This document shows, piece after piece, positions 27,332-34,886 of a DNA stretch of 34,886 nucleotides; positions within the stretch are counted from its first letter, which is position 1, and each line of letters starts with the position of its first letter. The stretch comes from an uncultured Treponema sp. (GTDB taxonomy: Bacteria > Spirochaetota > Spirochaetia > Treponematales > Treponemataceae), in contig CAMNGG010000299.1 of assembly GCA_946537975.1 (NCBI GenBank), forward strand, positions 1 through 34,886, written 5' to 3'. Below the pieces are notes generated by a model that made no database searches, had not been told where the DNA came from, and worked only from the letters and a program-made list of their open reading frames with translations. The position numbers and the translations under genes were made by a program.

Positions 27332-28456
27332 TTAATTTTTTCTTTGTTTATTTAATTCTAATTTTCCTTCAACAGAAAAATCAAAATCTTTATAAACCTC
27401 TGTAGCTTCTACATCTGTAATACAATAGGCACATTCACATTTGAGTCTGTGGCACACCCAATTAGACAAAGGAGTTCTTAACGAACTGGCAGTTATAAAC
27501 ACAGGTCGATACCCCTTATCAGATATATATTTCATTTTTTTTCCTAGTTCAGAATCAAATCTTTTTGCATCACAAGATTCTAATAAAAAATAAGGTACTT
27601 CTGTTCTGGATTTAGGAGTAACTATATGGTCTGTTAAAAAATCACAAAGCGTTTGTGAAATTCTTAATACATGCACCCTTTTATCTTCTGCTAAATTCAA
27701 AATTATTGGGTATGCCAGCTTCTCTCTAACCTTTTCCATAAGTTCTACCGGCTTTTTCTTATCCTTTAAATTATCAGCAATTGTTTCAAGAATTGTATTC
27801 ATGTCGCGAATTGAAACGCCTTCTTCAAGAAGCCAATTTAAAATGAGCTTTAAATCTGATGTTGAAAAATCATGCTTGAAAAAAATATCATCTATTACAA
27901 CAGGATTTTGAAAACGAATTTTATTTATAAGAGTATTTACCATGCTTTGATCAAGAAACTTCGTAATATTCTTTCTTATAATTTTGTAAAGATGACATCT
28001 TATAACAACAGACCACTCTGGAATCACATAGCCACGAGACTGTGCCTCATCTTTTTCTGAATAAGGGATTATTACTGCATCGATATCAAACGCAGGATCT
28101 CTAGTCTTCTCTCCAGAAATTTCTTCCGTAACAGCTCCTGTATCAAGGCACATAACATAATGAGGATTACATTTTTCATATCCACCAACTTCAACACCAT
28201 GCAATAATATCTTATATTCATAAGCTTCGAGACACATATTATCCCGTATACGAACTTTAGGCAGGGGTAAACCATATTCCCCATCAATTTGATTTCGTAC
28301 ATATGAAATCTCTTCTAACAATGGAGCTTTTAGTTCTTGATCAACTAAAGGAATTAAACCATATCCAAGTTGTAATTCAAGAGGATTTGGTTGTCCTCCA
28401 AAATTACGATAATACTTCTCATCATATATTCTTGGGCGTTTTCGTCTTCCAGCCAT
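27332..28456 (-). CDS. soluble FlhA cytoplasmic-domain (FHIPEP C-terminal) homologue without membrane segments
   Basis: NPLELQLGYGLIPLVDQE...VRIRDNMCLEAYEYKILLHGVEVGGYE...GEKTRDPAFDIDAVII...EEGVSIRDMNTILETIADNLKDKKKPVELMEKVREKLAYPI. Confidence 0.9.
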   Translation of the reverse strand: MAGRRKRPRIYDEKYYRNFGGQPNPLELQLGYGLIPLVDQELKAPLLEEISYVRNQIDGEYGLPLPKVRIRDNMCLEAYEYKILLHGVEVGGYEKCNPHYVMCLDTGAVTEEISGEKTRDPAFDIDAVIIPYSEKDEAQSRGYVIPEWSVVIRCHLYKIIRKNITKFLDQSMVNTLINKIRFQNPVVIDDIFFKHDFSTSDLKLILNWLLEEGVSIRDMNTILETIADNLKDKKKPVELMEKVREKLAYPIILNLAEDKRVHVLRISQTLCDFLTDHIVTPKSRTEVPYFLLESCDAKRFDSELGKKMKYISDKGYRPVFITASSLRTPLSNWVCHRLKCECAYCITDVEATEVYKDFDFSVEGKLELNKQRKN

Positions 28457-28457
28457 C

Positions 28458-29684
28458 TCATTCTCCTCTGTTTTTCAGGCTTGGAATAAAGGTTGCTTTA
28501 TTAAATCGCAAATCTTTAATCCAATGGTTTGCATTGTCATACTCGACTTTGCTTGTAAGAATCCAGAGAATTTGCTTGTTCTTTTTGATTTTTGGTATAG
28601 CCGCATAACCATCCGTAACCATAATCAGGCCTTGGTATTCTTCATGGTTTTCGTAATAGTTTATTACGCTCTGAAAATTGGTTCCGCCGCGTCCAAGGAT
28701 TTGAATTGAACGTCTGGCTTTTTTTAGTTCAAACTCCTGTTTGATTTCTGTATCAAATGCAAGAACCTTAATAGTCTCAACTCCATAGCTGAAAAAGCGG
28801 TTTATGATCGAAAAGAAATTCTGCAAATCATTAGAACAAATTGAACCGCTCACATCAACGGCAACAAGCAGGTGCGTTTTGGGTTCAAACTGACTTCCCA
28901 TGAACTCAAAGCCATATCGGCGGTTAGGCTTCATGCGGGTTAGTTTTCTGCGCTGGCTGATTATGCTTGCTCGGAACTGAGAAAGGATTCGGCGATAGTC
29001 CATCGGAATTTTTAGAGAGGCTGTAACTGTTTCCTGAAACTGTCCTGTTACACTACCCCACTGATTAGTCTTCTGGGCTTTCTCTATTTCCATATTTACT
29101 TTATCAGCCATCTCTTCGTCTTCATCCCAAAATTCAGAACAAGATGCTGCAGCCTCATATTCCCATATTTCCCCTTTTTTCAGAGACGGACTGAGATGAG
29201 TTTTTTGCTGAGAGTCTTCACCGCTTTTACCACCAGAGCAAGACAAGTCTTTGTAATCTCCCTCTGGAGTAACATCCGGGCAAATCAAAGTAAGTTTTCT
29301 GTAATATTCCTCATAACTCAACTGATTCTCAAAATTGTAATGAGCTGCATTATGGAGTTTTTCATTCTGAAAACAGTGCTCACGGATTGTAACGTCACTG
29401 GCTGTAGTAAGGGCTGACCTGTTCGGATACGGTGGCACTCGCTGATAAGGATGCTTTAAGAGGATTCGGGTAACTTCTGTTTTAAGCCCCATCTCAATCT
29501 CATCTGTGGAGGCTTGTTTCAACAAGTTAGGATTGTATTCAATGCGACGTTTCCCGGTTCGGAAAGGACACTTTATTTCTGTGTTCTCTTCCAGTTTGTG
29601 AGTACAGTACACATTGAATAAAAGCGGTTCATACAAAAACCACTTGTCTACAACCTTACTGATTGTTTCCCTTACATCAGTCAT
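28458..29684 (-). CDS. VWA-domain protein with DUF2201-like N-terminal region
   Basis: HLLVAVDVSGSICSNDLQNFFSIINRFF (MIDAS DxSxS), LIMVTDGYAAIP; N-terminal YNPNLLKQASTDEIEMGLKTEVTRILLKHPYQRVPP. Confidence 0.85.
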   Translation of the reverse strand: MTDVRETISKVVDKWFLYEPLLFNVYCTHKLEENTEIKCPFRTGKRRIEYNPNLLKQASTDEIEMGLKTEVTRILLKHPYQRVPPYPNRSALTTASDVTIREHCFQNEKLHNAAHYNFENQLSYEEYYRKLTLICPDVTPEGDYKDLSCSGGKSGEDSQQKTHLSPSLKKGEIWEYEAAASCSEFWDEDEEMADKVNMEIEKAQKTNQWGSVTGQFQETVTASLKIPMDYRRILSQFRASIISQRRKLTRMKPNRRYGFEFMGSQFEPKTHLLVAVDVSGSICSNDLQNFFSIINRFFSYGVETIKVLAFDTEIKQEFELKKARRSIQILGRGGTNFQSVINYYENHEEYQGLIMVTDGYAAIPKIKKNKQILWILTSKVEYDNANHWIKDLRFNKATFIPSLKNRGE

Positions 29685-30760
29685 TATTTAATCTCCGCTA
29701 CAAACTTTGTCATCTTTGAATAAAGATCCGGACACTCGCTGATAATGAACACAAGCGCATTCGGATACATTGTTCCGCTGAACATATTTGCAAAATGTGC
29801 CATCGCTTCACGTAGTTTTTTCTGTTCGAGATAAGAAAAATAAGAAGCAAGATTTTCTGCCATTATTACCTTATCACCCTCTGCATATTTTCCACTTTCA
29901 AGATAGACAAAGATTCCGTCATTGATTGTTGCAAACTGAGGAGTCTTATAAGATTCAAGCTTGAGTCTGCTCATTTCAAAGTTATCGAGCAAAAGCTCTT
30001 TTGCAGTGAGAATGTGATTCTTATCCAGGAACTCAATGAAGCGGTTTGCAGCAACTCCACCCACAATTCCAGCAATCATACTTTTGTGACTCTGTTTCAA
30101 AACAGGCTTGTCTTTTATGATTTCTGAAACACGCACCCAGCCACGACGGTCCGGAGTTTTTTCAAGATTATCAAGTTCTTCAATTGATGACTGATTATCC
30201 AGAGCTTTCGGATTTGCAGAAATGTAATCTAGAATGCGGTCATCAACTCCATTCTTGTTTGCCCACAAAAGCCAGTCCTGAACACTTGGCACAAACTCGT
30301 AAATGTTAAAGCGAGAAACAAGGGCCGGGTCCAGGTCTGTAAGCTGATATTCTTCTCCATTGTTTACAGCTGAAATAATGCGGCTACCTGCAGGAAGAGA
30401 ACGGCCGGCAAGTTTACGATTTAGGGCAAGATCCATGATAGTCTGCAACACTTCCGGGCGTGCACGATTCAACTCATCAAGGAAGAGAACAACCGGTGTA
30501 TCATCTGTCGGAAACCAGTAAGGAGGCATGAACTCTGTATGCCCGGTCTCTTCGTTTTTATGCGGAATACCAATCAAGTCGCCAGGATCACTCATCTGTC
30601 CCAAAAACAAAGGCACGACCTTGCAGCCTTTTGCTGTATAAAACTTTTCCAAAATCTGAGACTTACCGATTCCGTGTTTTCCCATAAGCATAATATTCTG
30701 AGTACTTGGAGTTTCTTCCAGAATCTCCAAAAGCAAATTACCATCAATTCTTACTGACAT
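29684..30760 (-). CDS. MoxR-type AAA+ ATPase
   Basis: LMGKHGIGKSQILEKF; PVVLFLDELNRARPEVLQTIMDLALNRKLAG; ALVSRFNIYEF. Confidence 0.9.
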   Translation of the reverse strand: MSVRIDGNLLLEILEETPSTQNIMLMGKHGIGKSQILEKFYTAKGCKVVPLFLGQMSDPGDLIGIPHKNEETGHTEFMPPYWFPTDDTPVVLFLDELNRARPEVLQTIMDLALNRKLAGRSLPAGSRIISAVNNGEEYQLTDLDPALVSRFNIYEFVPSVQDWLLWANKNGVDDRILDYISANPKALDNQSSIEELDNLEKTPDRRGWVRVSEIIKDKPVLKQSHKSMIAGIVGGVAANRFIEFLDKNHILTAKELLLDNFEMSRLKLESYKTPQFATINDGIFVYLESGKYAEGDKVIMAENLASYFSYLEQKKLREAMAHFANMFSGTMYPNALVFIISECPDLYSKMTKFVAEIK

Positions 30761-30805
30761 ATTTCTTATCCTCCATTCGTTGTCTATAATTTAATCACAT
30801 ACAAA

Positions 30806-30820
30806 TATCATTTAGTGATA
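30806..30820 (-). promoter_or_regulatory. regulon operator
   Basis: TATCATTTAGTGATA; 12 nt then TAAATT toward the MoxR gene. Confidence 0.85.
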
Positions 30821-30851
30821 GGCTACAATTTATTTTCTCAATTCACTGGTA

Positions 30852-31556
30852 CTATATTTTTCCAAGCTCTTTCATTAGTTCTTCTGGCATCTCTAAGAAC
30901 TCCTTATGCAAAACTCGAATCCTTTTTCCTTGTAAATCAAGAACAGAATACAAATACTTCTGTTCCAAATTCTTGGGACTCTCTTTCCTACTGTCAAAAA
31001 TTGCCTTTATAGAACTCTGGGCTATTTCTACTGTTTTCAATGTCAGGTTTTGATCACTCTCTTCAATTCTTAAATGTTCATATAAAAGATCTGCTAATTT
31101 CTCATTTTCATACAAATCCCTACAAACTTCTGAAAGCAAAAGTTCCATAATTTCATAATCTTCTAATAAGAAATTTTCTATAAACAAACCTGAAAGCATC
31201 CGAATTTCTATAGCTGCACACCCTATAGAAATAATTATAGAATCTGAAAAGTAAGCCTCATTTAGATATCTGAATTTAATTCGATATTCTGTTTCTTGAG
31301 ACTCTTTCTGCATTGTTATTTCTAAGTTATATCTTTTTCCCAAATCCATAAGGAACCGATCAATAGAATCCTTTACTATATAATATGAAAGAGCTCTTTT
31401 AGTTGATTTATAATTATTTAAGCCAATCACTGTATACGCATCTATAAAAAGTGAATTCCAAAAAACTCTATGACTTACATCCAAAAGTTTTATCTTTTCT
31501 TCATTGAGAATTTCCTTAAGCTGTTCATTATCTATTTTCTCTTCACAATCCGACAC
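30852..31556 (-). CDS. uncharacterised protein, member of the paralogue family
   Basis: RVFWNSLFIDAY; LKTVEIAQSSIKAIF; IRVLHKEFLEMPEELMKELGKI; GTG start. Confidence 0.7.
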   Translation of the reverse strand: MSDCEEKIDNEQLKEILNEEKIKLLDVSHRVFWNSLFIDAYTVIGLNNYKSTKRALSYYIVKDSIDRFLMDLGKRYNLEITMQKESQETEYRIKFRYLNEAYFSDSIIISIGCAAIEIRMLSGLFIENFLLEDYEIMELLLSEVCRDLYENEKLADLLYEHLRIEESDQNLTLKTVEIAQSSIKAIFDSRKESPKNLEQKYLYSVLDLQGKRIRVLHKEFLEMPEELMKELGKI

Positions 31557-32269
31557 AAGTAGCCTCTTATATATTCCAACTCTCTTGTAAGCACTTCCGG
31601 ATTCTCAAAAAAGTCTTTGTGATAAATCCGGACAACTTTTCCACTTTTCAAAAATGACGAATACAAAACTTTCTGTACAAACGATGCATGGTCGCTTTTG
31701 TCATTTTGAAAATAAAGAGCGCGGATTGAAGACCTGGCTATCTCTATAGATTTTGAATTAATCTTTTTCGAACACTCTTCTATATGCTTTGTTTCTGCGG
31801 CTAAGGCTTCAAACTTTTCTTTTTCACTGTTGAAAATAACGTCAAACAGTTTCGCAATAATATTTGTAACAAGTACATATTCTTCAAGCATGAATTGTTT
31901 TAAGAGTGGATCATATGGAAAAATACGCAGAGTAATATCCTTATTACAAATTACAATAGAAAGCTCATCTGCTTTCGTTTTCTTTTTTCGATCAAAACAA
32001 ATCCTTAAAATAAATTCTGTTCTGCTAGGTCCGTTTGTCTCTGTTACAGAAATTCCGTATTTTTTGCAAAGCTCTGAAAAATTTCTTCGACAGTAATCAG
32101 ACACATCTCCCACACTAAGATTTACTGGAACCATAAAATATCCATATTGATAGGTGTAGTTCTTGAATAAAGCCTTAAACGTATTATTCCAGTATTCCCC
32201 ATGAATGTGGTTTATGAGCTCTGTTTTCTCACGGTCTAAAATCGAGGCCAATTCTCTTTCGCTTTTCAT
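31532..32269 (-). CDS. uncharacterised protein, member of the paralogue family
   Basis: GEYWNNTFKALF; KSIEIARSSIRALY; VRIYHKDFFENPEVLTRELEYI; ATGA coupling with the upstream gene. Confidence 0.75.
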   Translation of the reverse strand: MKSERELASILDREKTELINHIHGEYWNNTFKALFKNYTYQYGYFMVPVNLSVGDVSDYCRRNFSELCKKYGISVTETNGPSRTEFILRICFDRKKKTKADELSIVICNKDITLRIFPYDPLLKQFMLEEYVLVTNIIAKLFDVIFNSEKEKFEALAAETKHIEECSKKINSKSIEIARSSIRALYFQNDKSDHASFVQKVLYSSFLKSGKVVRIYHKDFFENPEVLTRELEYIRGYLCRIVKRK

Positions 32270-32958
32270 TCCGTTTCCTTCCTGCAATAAAGTTTGTCTT
32301 CGATTTCCATTTCATGAGGGGACTTAAAAAGCTTGAGTACGTCCGAGGAATCTATGCTGAAAGGCTTATGATAAATCTGAATATGATATTTCTCATCTTT
32401 CGAAATCCGGGCAATAATATCGCTCTTCAAACGATTCTGATTGATTTTATAATCCAGACATTTCTCTCTTAGTACTGAATTACATAGAGCCAGAATTGAA
32501 GCTTTTACAATATCTGCAGTTTTAAGATTTAGATAAAACTTGTCACGGACTTCCTCTGTCTTTTCTATAAGAGGTTTTATATCAATGTTGATATAATCCT
32601 GTATCCATTTCAAACCTCGCTCCCAATCGGATGCAGCAAAACTTCTGGAATTGATATGAGGAACAGAAACTGTAAAATCATTCGTCTTCTTGTCTATTCC
32701 GACATAAATTGGAAAAGGAACAATCGAAATGTAATAGTGGTTGTTATGAGAGTATGCCGAATATTTAAGGCCGCTTTTCTTTGCAATAGATTTTATGCCT
32801 TTCTTCAACTGAGAAAGAACATCTGTAGAGGATTCATTCAGTGGCTTATATTCTTCCTGAAGAATACAAAGCTGAAAATAAGCCTGTTTCCAGAATTCAC
32901 CCGAAATCTGATAAATTAATTCATTGAGTTCCGTGCATGGTTCATCGTTCTCATTCAT
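32266..32958 (-). CDS. uncharacterised protein, member of the paralogue family (probably leaderless)
   Basis: GEFWKQAYFQL; GLKWIQDYINIDIK; LKTADIVKASILALC; IQIYHKPFSIDSSDVLKLFKSPHEMEIE. Confidence 0.75.
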   Translation of the reverse strand: MNENDEPCTELNELIYQISGEFWKQAYFQLCILQEEYKPLNESSTDVLSQLKKGIKSIAKKSGLKYSAYSHNNHYYISIVPFPIYVGIDKKTNDFTVSVPHINSRSFAASDWERGLKWIQDYINIDIKPLIEKTEEVRDKFYLNLKTADIVKASILALCNSVLREKCLDYKINQNRLKSDIIARISKDEKYHIQIYHKPFSIDSSDVLKLFKSPHEMEIEDKLYCRKETE

Positions 32959-32981
32959 GAGGCCAATATAACAAGCCGGGC

Positions 32982-32996
32982 TATCATATAATGATA
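32982..32996 (-). promoter_or_regulatory. regulon operator
   Basis: TATCATATAATGATA; 11 nt then TATATT, ATG 6 nt after. Confidence 0.8.
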
Positions 32997-33048
32997 TTCG
33001 TAAATAGATTTTATTATTTATTCAAAAAAACTCTGTGCCAATTTTCCA

Positions 33049-33264
33049 TCAGGCTTCTGATATTATGAAGTCTTTAGACTTTGGATCAAACGAAAGCTTA
33101 TGCCACTGCTCGTTCAAAAAGGAAAGCGACCACTGATTTTCCTTAATACCAAAAACTTTGAGAATAGAAAAAGGCTTCTCCCGATCTATCATCTCAGGAG
33201 AAGCCACAAGGCACCGGGCTTTTTGGTCAGATTTGTAAGTTAAGCCTCCATCAAACTTTTTCAA
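33049..33264 (-). CDS. small hypothetical protein
   Basis: 71 aa ORF with TTG start, downstream of the VWA gene. Confidence 0.5.
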   Translation of the reverse strand: MKKFDGGLTYKSDQKARCLVASPEMIDREKPFSILKVFGIKENQWSLSFLNEQWHKLSFDPKSKDFIISEA

Positions 33265-33403
33265 ATCTATAGACAGGAGCGGGATCCCCCGCAGGCGCTA
33301 CTCTGTCATGAGTTCGCATTTTCTGCTGCATGTGCCTTTTATTATCAAGATGCAAATTAGCTTCCATAGAGTACCAGTCTATTGCTTTAATTGCTGTACG
33401 CAT
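33251..33403 (-). CDS. possible small ORF (50 aa, not in ORF track)
   Basis: MRTAIKAIDWYSMEANLHLDNKRHMQQKMRTHDRVAPAGDPAPVYRFEKV*; frame stays open back to the stop codon of the VWA gene; weak SD. Confidence 0.3.
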   Translation of the reverse strand: MRTAIKAIDWYSMEANLHLDNKRHMQQKMRTHDRVAPAGDPAPVYRFEKV

Positions 33404-33411
33404 CTTTATAC

Positions 33412-33471
33412 AAGGTGCATCAAGGATTTCCCTTGAGGTACAATTCCTTTCGAAATTGCTGCATGCACCTT
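33412..33471. other. cloverleaf-like structured element (candidate RNA)
   Basis: 9-bp outer stem AAGGTGCAT/ATGCACCTT enclosing hairpins CAAGG-atttc-CCTTG and CAATT-cctttcga-AATTG. Confidence 0.5.
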
Positions 33472-33478
33472 TAATTCC

Positions 33479-34886
33479 TTATGCTACAAGCTTGTCGAAC
33501 TCAGCATATGGTTCAAGTATCTGAAGCATGAACTCGTATGGAGTTACAACCTTGAGGTCGCCACTCACTACATCTGCAAAGATGTTTGCTGATGCACCGC
33601 TTACCAGTTTTACGCCCTTCTCGTTCATTGTAACAGGAAGGTGTGTATCGCGGGCTTCTACGTTCCAGAATACGAGCTCTGGAAGTTCATAACCGGCAGC
33701 TTCAAACTCCTTTTTGTAGAATTCGAAGGTTGAGACACCTTCTGCGCAGTAATCGAACTCCATGTCAGAAATAATCAAAACTCGTTCAATCATTTCCTCT
33801 TTTGGAACATTACCGCTCTTTGCTACATCAAGGATAAGGCGGTAAACCTTACCGATATCAGTGTTAGAACAGTCATTAAACTTTGAAATGAAGTTTAACT
33901 TCTTCTGCAAAGTGTCTGCGTTCTCTGGAACCTGAACGAGTCTTGGTTCAGAACTGAAGGTGATAAAGCTGTTCTTATATGCACCATCAAGCTGTTCTGC
34001 AAAAAGCAATGCCAAAGATGTAGCAATATTGATTGCAGCAAAATCTCCAGAACCATACATAGAACCAGAACCGTCGCGAACAACAATGGTCTTTGAATCA
34101 AAGCTTCCACGGTCCAAAGCCTTCCAGCTTGCTTCCAAAGGAAGGGCCTTCTCGTCCGGAAGACATCTAGCACCAGACCATCCATCCATAAATGGAGCAA
34201 CAATCTGATATGGATAAAGGGTCTTAGTATTAAGCTTTACCCTCTCCTCATCAGGAATCTCTTCACCACGAGCAAGCTTTTCTGCCTGTTCAACTACCTT
34301 GTTCAAGAAGCTCTTATAGCGTTCTTCATCGTTACGCATAAAGGCCTTCTTGTAACGGAGCATTGCCTGACTTGGCTGCTTAGAATAATCAAAGGTGTAA
34401 TCCTTGCGACGAAGGTTATCTTCAAGAATCTTGATTTCCTTACGAAGCGCAGAACACAACTTACGATATTCAACGGCCTTCATTCCAAGAGCTGCCATAA
34501 GCTGTTTGGCAAGCCAAACACTCTCTTTAGAAGAAGTATTGATAGAAGGAAGCCACTTTCCAAGCAAGCTTACGGTTCCTGAGCCTGTCGAAGGGTCTTT
34601 ACCCTTCTCCATTGCTTCCTTATCTTTTTCAATCTGACTTTTTATCAGAGCGATTGCATCATTCTTTACCGGTGTATCAAGCAGAACAAGAAGGTCATCC
34701 CAGCGACCGTATTCAGGAACAGCGTAAACAATCTGCTTGGCCATTTCTGGATAGAACTGAGCCAATTCTTTCAAGAGCACGCGGAAGCTGTTTCGCTCAC
34801 CAAGACCACCGCGGATGTTACGCATATAAAAAAGAATCTTAATTGCAACTACAGGATTCTCTGCATAAGCCTTTGCAAAAAGCTTG
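33479..34886 (-). CDS. VWA protein of DUF2828/TROVE-like type, 5' end outside window
   Basis: Frame open to window edge (KLFAKAYAENPVVAIKILFYMRNIRGGLGERNSFRVLLKELA); VWA part TIVVRDGSGSMYGSGDFAAINIATSLALLFAEQ; ERVLIISDMEFD. Confidence 0.75.
   Translation of the reverse strand, partial: KLFAKAYAENPVVAIKILFYMRNIRGGLGERNSFRVLLKELAQFYPEMAKQIVYAVPEYGRWDDLLVLLDTPVKNDAIALIKSQIEKDKEAMEKGKDPSTGSGTVSLLGKWLPSINTSSKESVWLAKQLMAALGMKAVEYRKLCSALRKEIKILEDNLRRKDYTFDYSKQPSQAMLRYKKAFMRNDEERYKSFLNKVVEQAEKLARGEEIPDEERVKLNTKTLYPYQIVAPFMDGWSGARCLPDEKALPLEASWKALDRGSFDSKTIVVRDGSGSMYGSGDFAAINIATSLALLFAEQLDGAYKNSFITFSSEPRLVQVPENADTLQKKLNFISKFNDCSNTDIGKVYRLILDVAKSGNVPKEEMIERVLIISDMEFDYCAEGVSTFEFYKKEFEAAGYELPELVFWNVEARDTHLPVTMNEKGVKLVSGASANIFADVVSGDLKVVTPYEFMLQILEPYAEFDKLVA
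34574..34595 (-). repeat. short dispersed-type repeat inside the VWA gene
   Basis: ggttcctgagcctgtcgaaggg, read in frame as DPSTGSGT. Confidence 0.5.

Noticed and set aside
6758-28456. An ordinary flagellar operon
   Set aside because: No rod, hook, export or filament genes; FlhA lacks its membrane domain; three FliG-like copies; neighbours are nucleases, regulators and ATPases.
4629-32996. Sigma-28 or sigma-54 promoters instead of an operator
   Set aside because: No GCCGATAA -10 and no GG-N10-GC -24/-12 pattern; the palindromic symmetry and divergent use fit a dimeric regulator better.
33412-33471. Canonical tRNA gene
   Set aside because: Only 60 nt with two internal hairpins; no recognisable anticodon arm, T-loop GTTCRA or CCA-adjacent acceptor pattern.
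1-34886. CRISPR array or transposase/IS element
   Set aside because: No regularly spaced identical repeats with unique spacers and no transposase-like ORF were seen.

Overview
AT-rich window, most likely from a Treponema-like spirochaete (inferred from protein character). The left flank (about 1-2400) is ordinary: an HTH tail, a HAD-like protein, a DUF4143 remnant and a flavodoxin. From about 2.4 kb to the right edge lies a large accessory cluster. Its defining signal is a palindromic site, TATCATTTAGTGATA and variants, at 17 places serving 18 promoters. In 15 of these promoters exactly 11 nt separate the palindrome from a -10-like hexamer, so the palindrome sits where the -35 would be. This looks like one co-regulated, probably activated regulon, and the WYL regulator at 26277-27272 is the best candidate controller. 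The regulon encodes stand-alone paralogues of core machines: a FliM-like protein, three FliG-like proteins, a soluble FlhA cytoplasmic domain in a MoxR-VWA operon, and two DnaB-C-like ATPases (one with an eroded Walker A). It also encodes a family of seven divergent uncharacterised paralogues, a WYL/HNH/PD-(D/E)XK/PD-(D/E)XK operon, a PLD protein, a SLOG protein, an AAA+ ATPase and a Cys/His repeat protein. At the right edge is a VWA protein resembling TROVE/DUF2828. Embedded in the cluster is a second module (degenerate HsdM-HsdS fusion, XRE, two hypotheticals and a divergent WYL regulator) with its own operator, TTGATAAACGTTTATCAA, flanking the promoter. Family calls come from reading motifs; no searches were run.
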